Below, one piece after another: positions 63,632 to 64,000 of a stretch of DNA of 64,000 bases. A model generated the notes under the pieces. That model ran no database searches and was not told where the DNA came from. It saw only the letters and a program-made list of their open reading frames with translations. Made by a program: the position numbers and the translations under genes. How positions within the stretch are numbered: the stretch's first letter is position 1; each line of letters begins with the position of its first letter. Source of the stretch: an uncultured Opitutales bacterium (lineage in GTDB: Bacteria > Verrucomicrobiota > Verrucomicrobiia > Opitutales > Intestinicryptomonadaceae); assembly GCA_934613645.1 (NCBI GenBank), contig CAKTTC010000011.1, positions 1 through 64,000 on the forward strand, written 5' to 3'.

Positions 63632-64000
63632 CTATTTTCGGCTTTTACTCCTTAAATGGTTCATTGCGGCAATGGCGCACAGCATAACCAATACGCCAAG
63701 CGTTTGGGCGGCGTCGATGCGTTCGCCCAGCACAAAATGCGCGCAGACAACCGCCACGGGAAGTTCGACAGCCATAAGAATTGAACTTACCCCCGCGCCG
63801 ATTTTCGGAATGCCCGCGGCAAAAAGGGCTGTCGGAATTGTCGTTCCGAAAATCGCAAACGCCAAGCTCCACAGAACGAACCCGCCGCCGAAGTGCGAGT
63901 TAGCAGTGATTTCGCCCGCGTTTACGGCAAAAATCGCCGCCGCAGACGCCGTCATAATCAGCGCGCTTTTTGTCCGCCAGCAAAACGTCTGCGCAATGTG
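63632..64000 (-). CDS. EamA/DMT transporter, C-terminal half (runs off the window)
   Basis: 123 residues visible, open to the right edge, so the N-terminal half is outside. The sequence has four or five membrane helices and the second EamA half (KIGAGVSSILMAVELPVAVV, GERIDAAQTLGVLVML). It is a different protein from the EamA transporter at 53124. Substrate unknown. Its ATG at 63955 is not taken as the start because the frame remains coding beyond it. Confidence 0.82.
   Translation of the reverse strand, partial: HIAQTFCWRTKSALIMTASAAAIFAVNAGEITANSHFGGGFVLWSLAFAIFGTTIPTALFAAGIPKIGAGVSSILMAVELPVAVVCAHFVLGERIDAAQTLGVLVMLCAIAAMNHLRSKSRK

Overview
The window is 64 kb of a moderately GC-rich Gram-negative chromosome, best explained as a member of the Verrucomicrobiota (Opitutae-like; this is inference). 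The pointers are lipid A synthesis (lpxB), a PEP-CTERM surface protein, a squalene-hopene cyclase, a GldFG-like ABC module, and a chlamydia-type aax arginine/agmatine system, which suits the Planctomycetes-Verrucomicrobia-Chlamydiae group. Genes are dense, and many overlap by ATGA or lie within 10 bp of each other, so most of the window is housekeeping operons.

Layout. 0.4-1.7 kb: rsmE (minus) and an extended acyl-carrier protein. 1.8-9.7 kb: ABC ATPase, permease, GldG-like auxiliary protein, DUF4340 protein and AsmA-like protein, an envelope module. 9.7-11.8 kb: a Gfo/Idh/MocA dehydrogenase overlapping lpxB. 11.9-19 kb: pseudouridine synthase, ribBA (with a degenerate RibA half), ribH, nusB, ftsY, aroB, TatD-like hydrolase, tcdA and a rhomboid protease. 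19-21.6 kb: an S41 protease and a small membrane protein. 21.7-25.2 kb (minus): squalene-hopene cyclase behind a beta-CASP nuclease. 25.4-30.9 kb: a 1141-residue protein I do not recognise and a secreted glycosidase-like protein. 31-37.3 kb: a YfgM-like protein, then hemY, hemH, ccsA/hemX and rnr. 37.5-41.9 kb (minus): ahcY, metK, a repeat-packed spacer and a family 2 glycosyltransferase. 42-46.3 kb: protein phosphatase, rpiB, glyA and a phosphosugar mutase. 46.3-53 kb: a PEP-CTERM protein, a transglutaminase-like protein, a second glycosidase-like paralog and a lipoprotein isomerase. 53-58.4 kb: an EamA transporter, a nitroreductase and aaxB-aaxC-aaxA. 58.9-63.4 kb: nfeD, floA, a small unknown and glgB, then tRNA-Tyr and the end of another EamA transporter.

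The most unusual content is between genes. Four spacers (about 21.65, 40.3-40.9, 48.3-48.6 and 58.5-58.65 kb) carry at least fifteen copies, whole or decayed, of a roughly 65-bp element. Its flanks are conserved and its central hairpin changes sequence while staying base-paired. At 58.36-58.85 kb two further fold-back elements follow the aaxA stop codon, and ends of these repeat families supply the stop codons of two neighbouring genes. I know no name for the family. Together with the relocated aax operon, the degenerate RibBA and the orphan 1141-residue protein, it is the main lead in this window.
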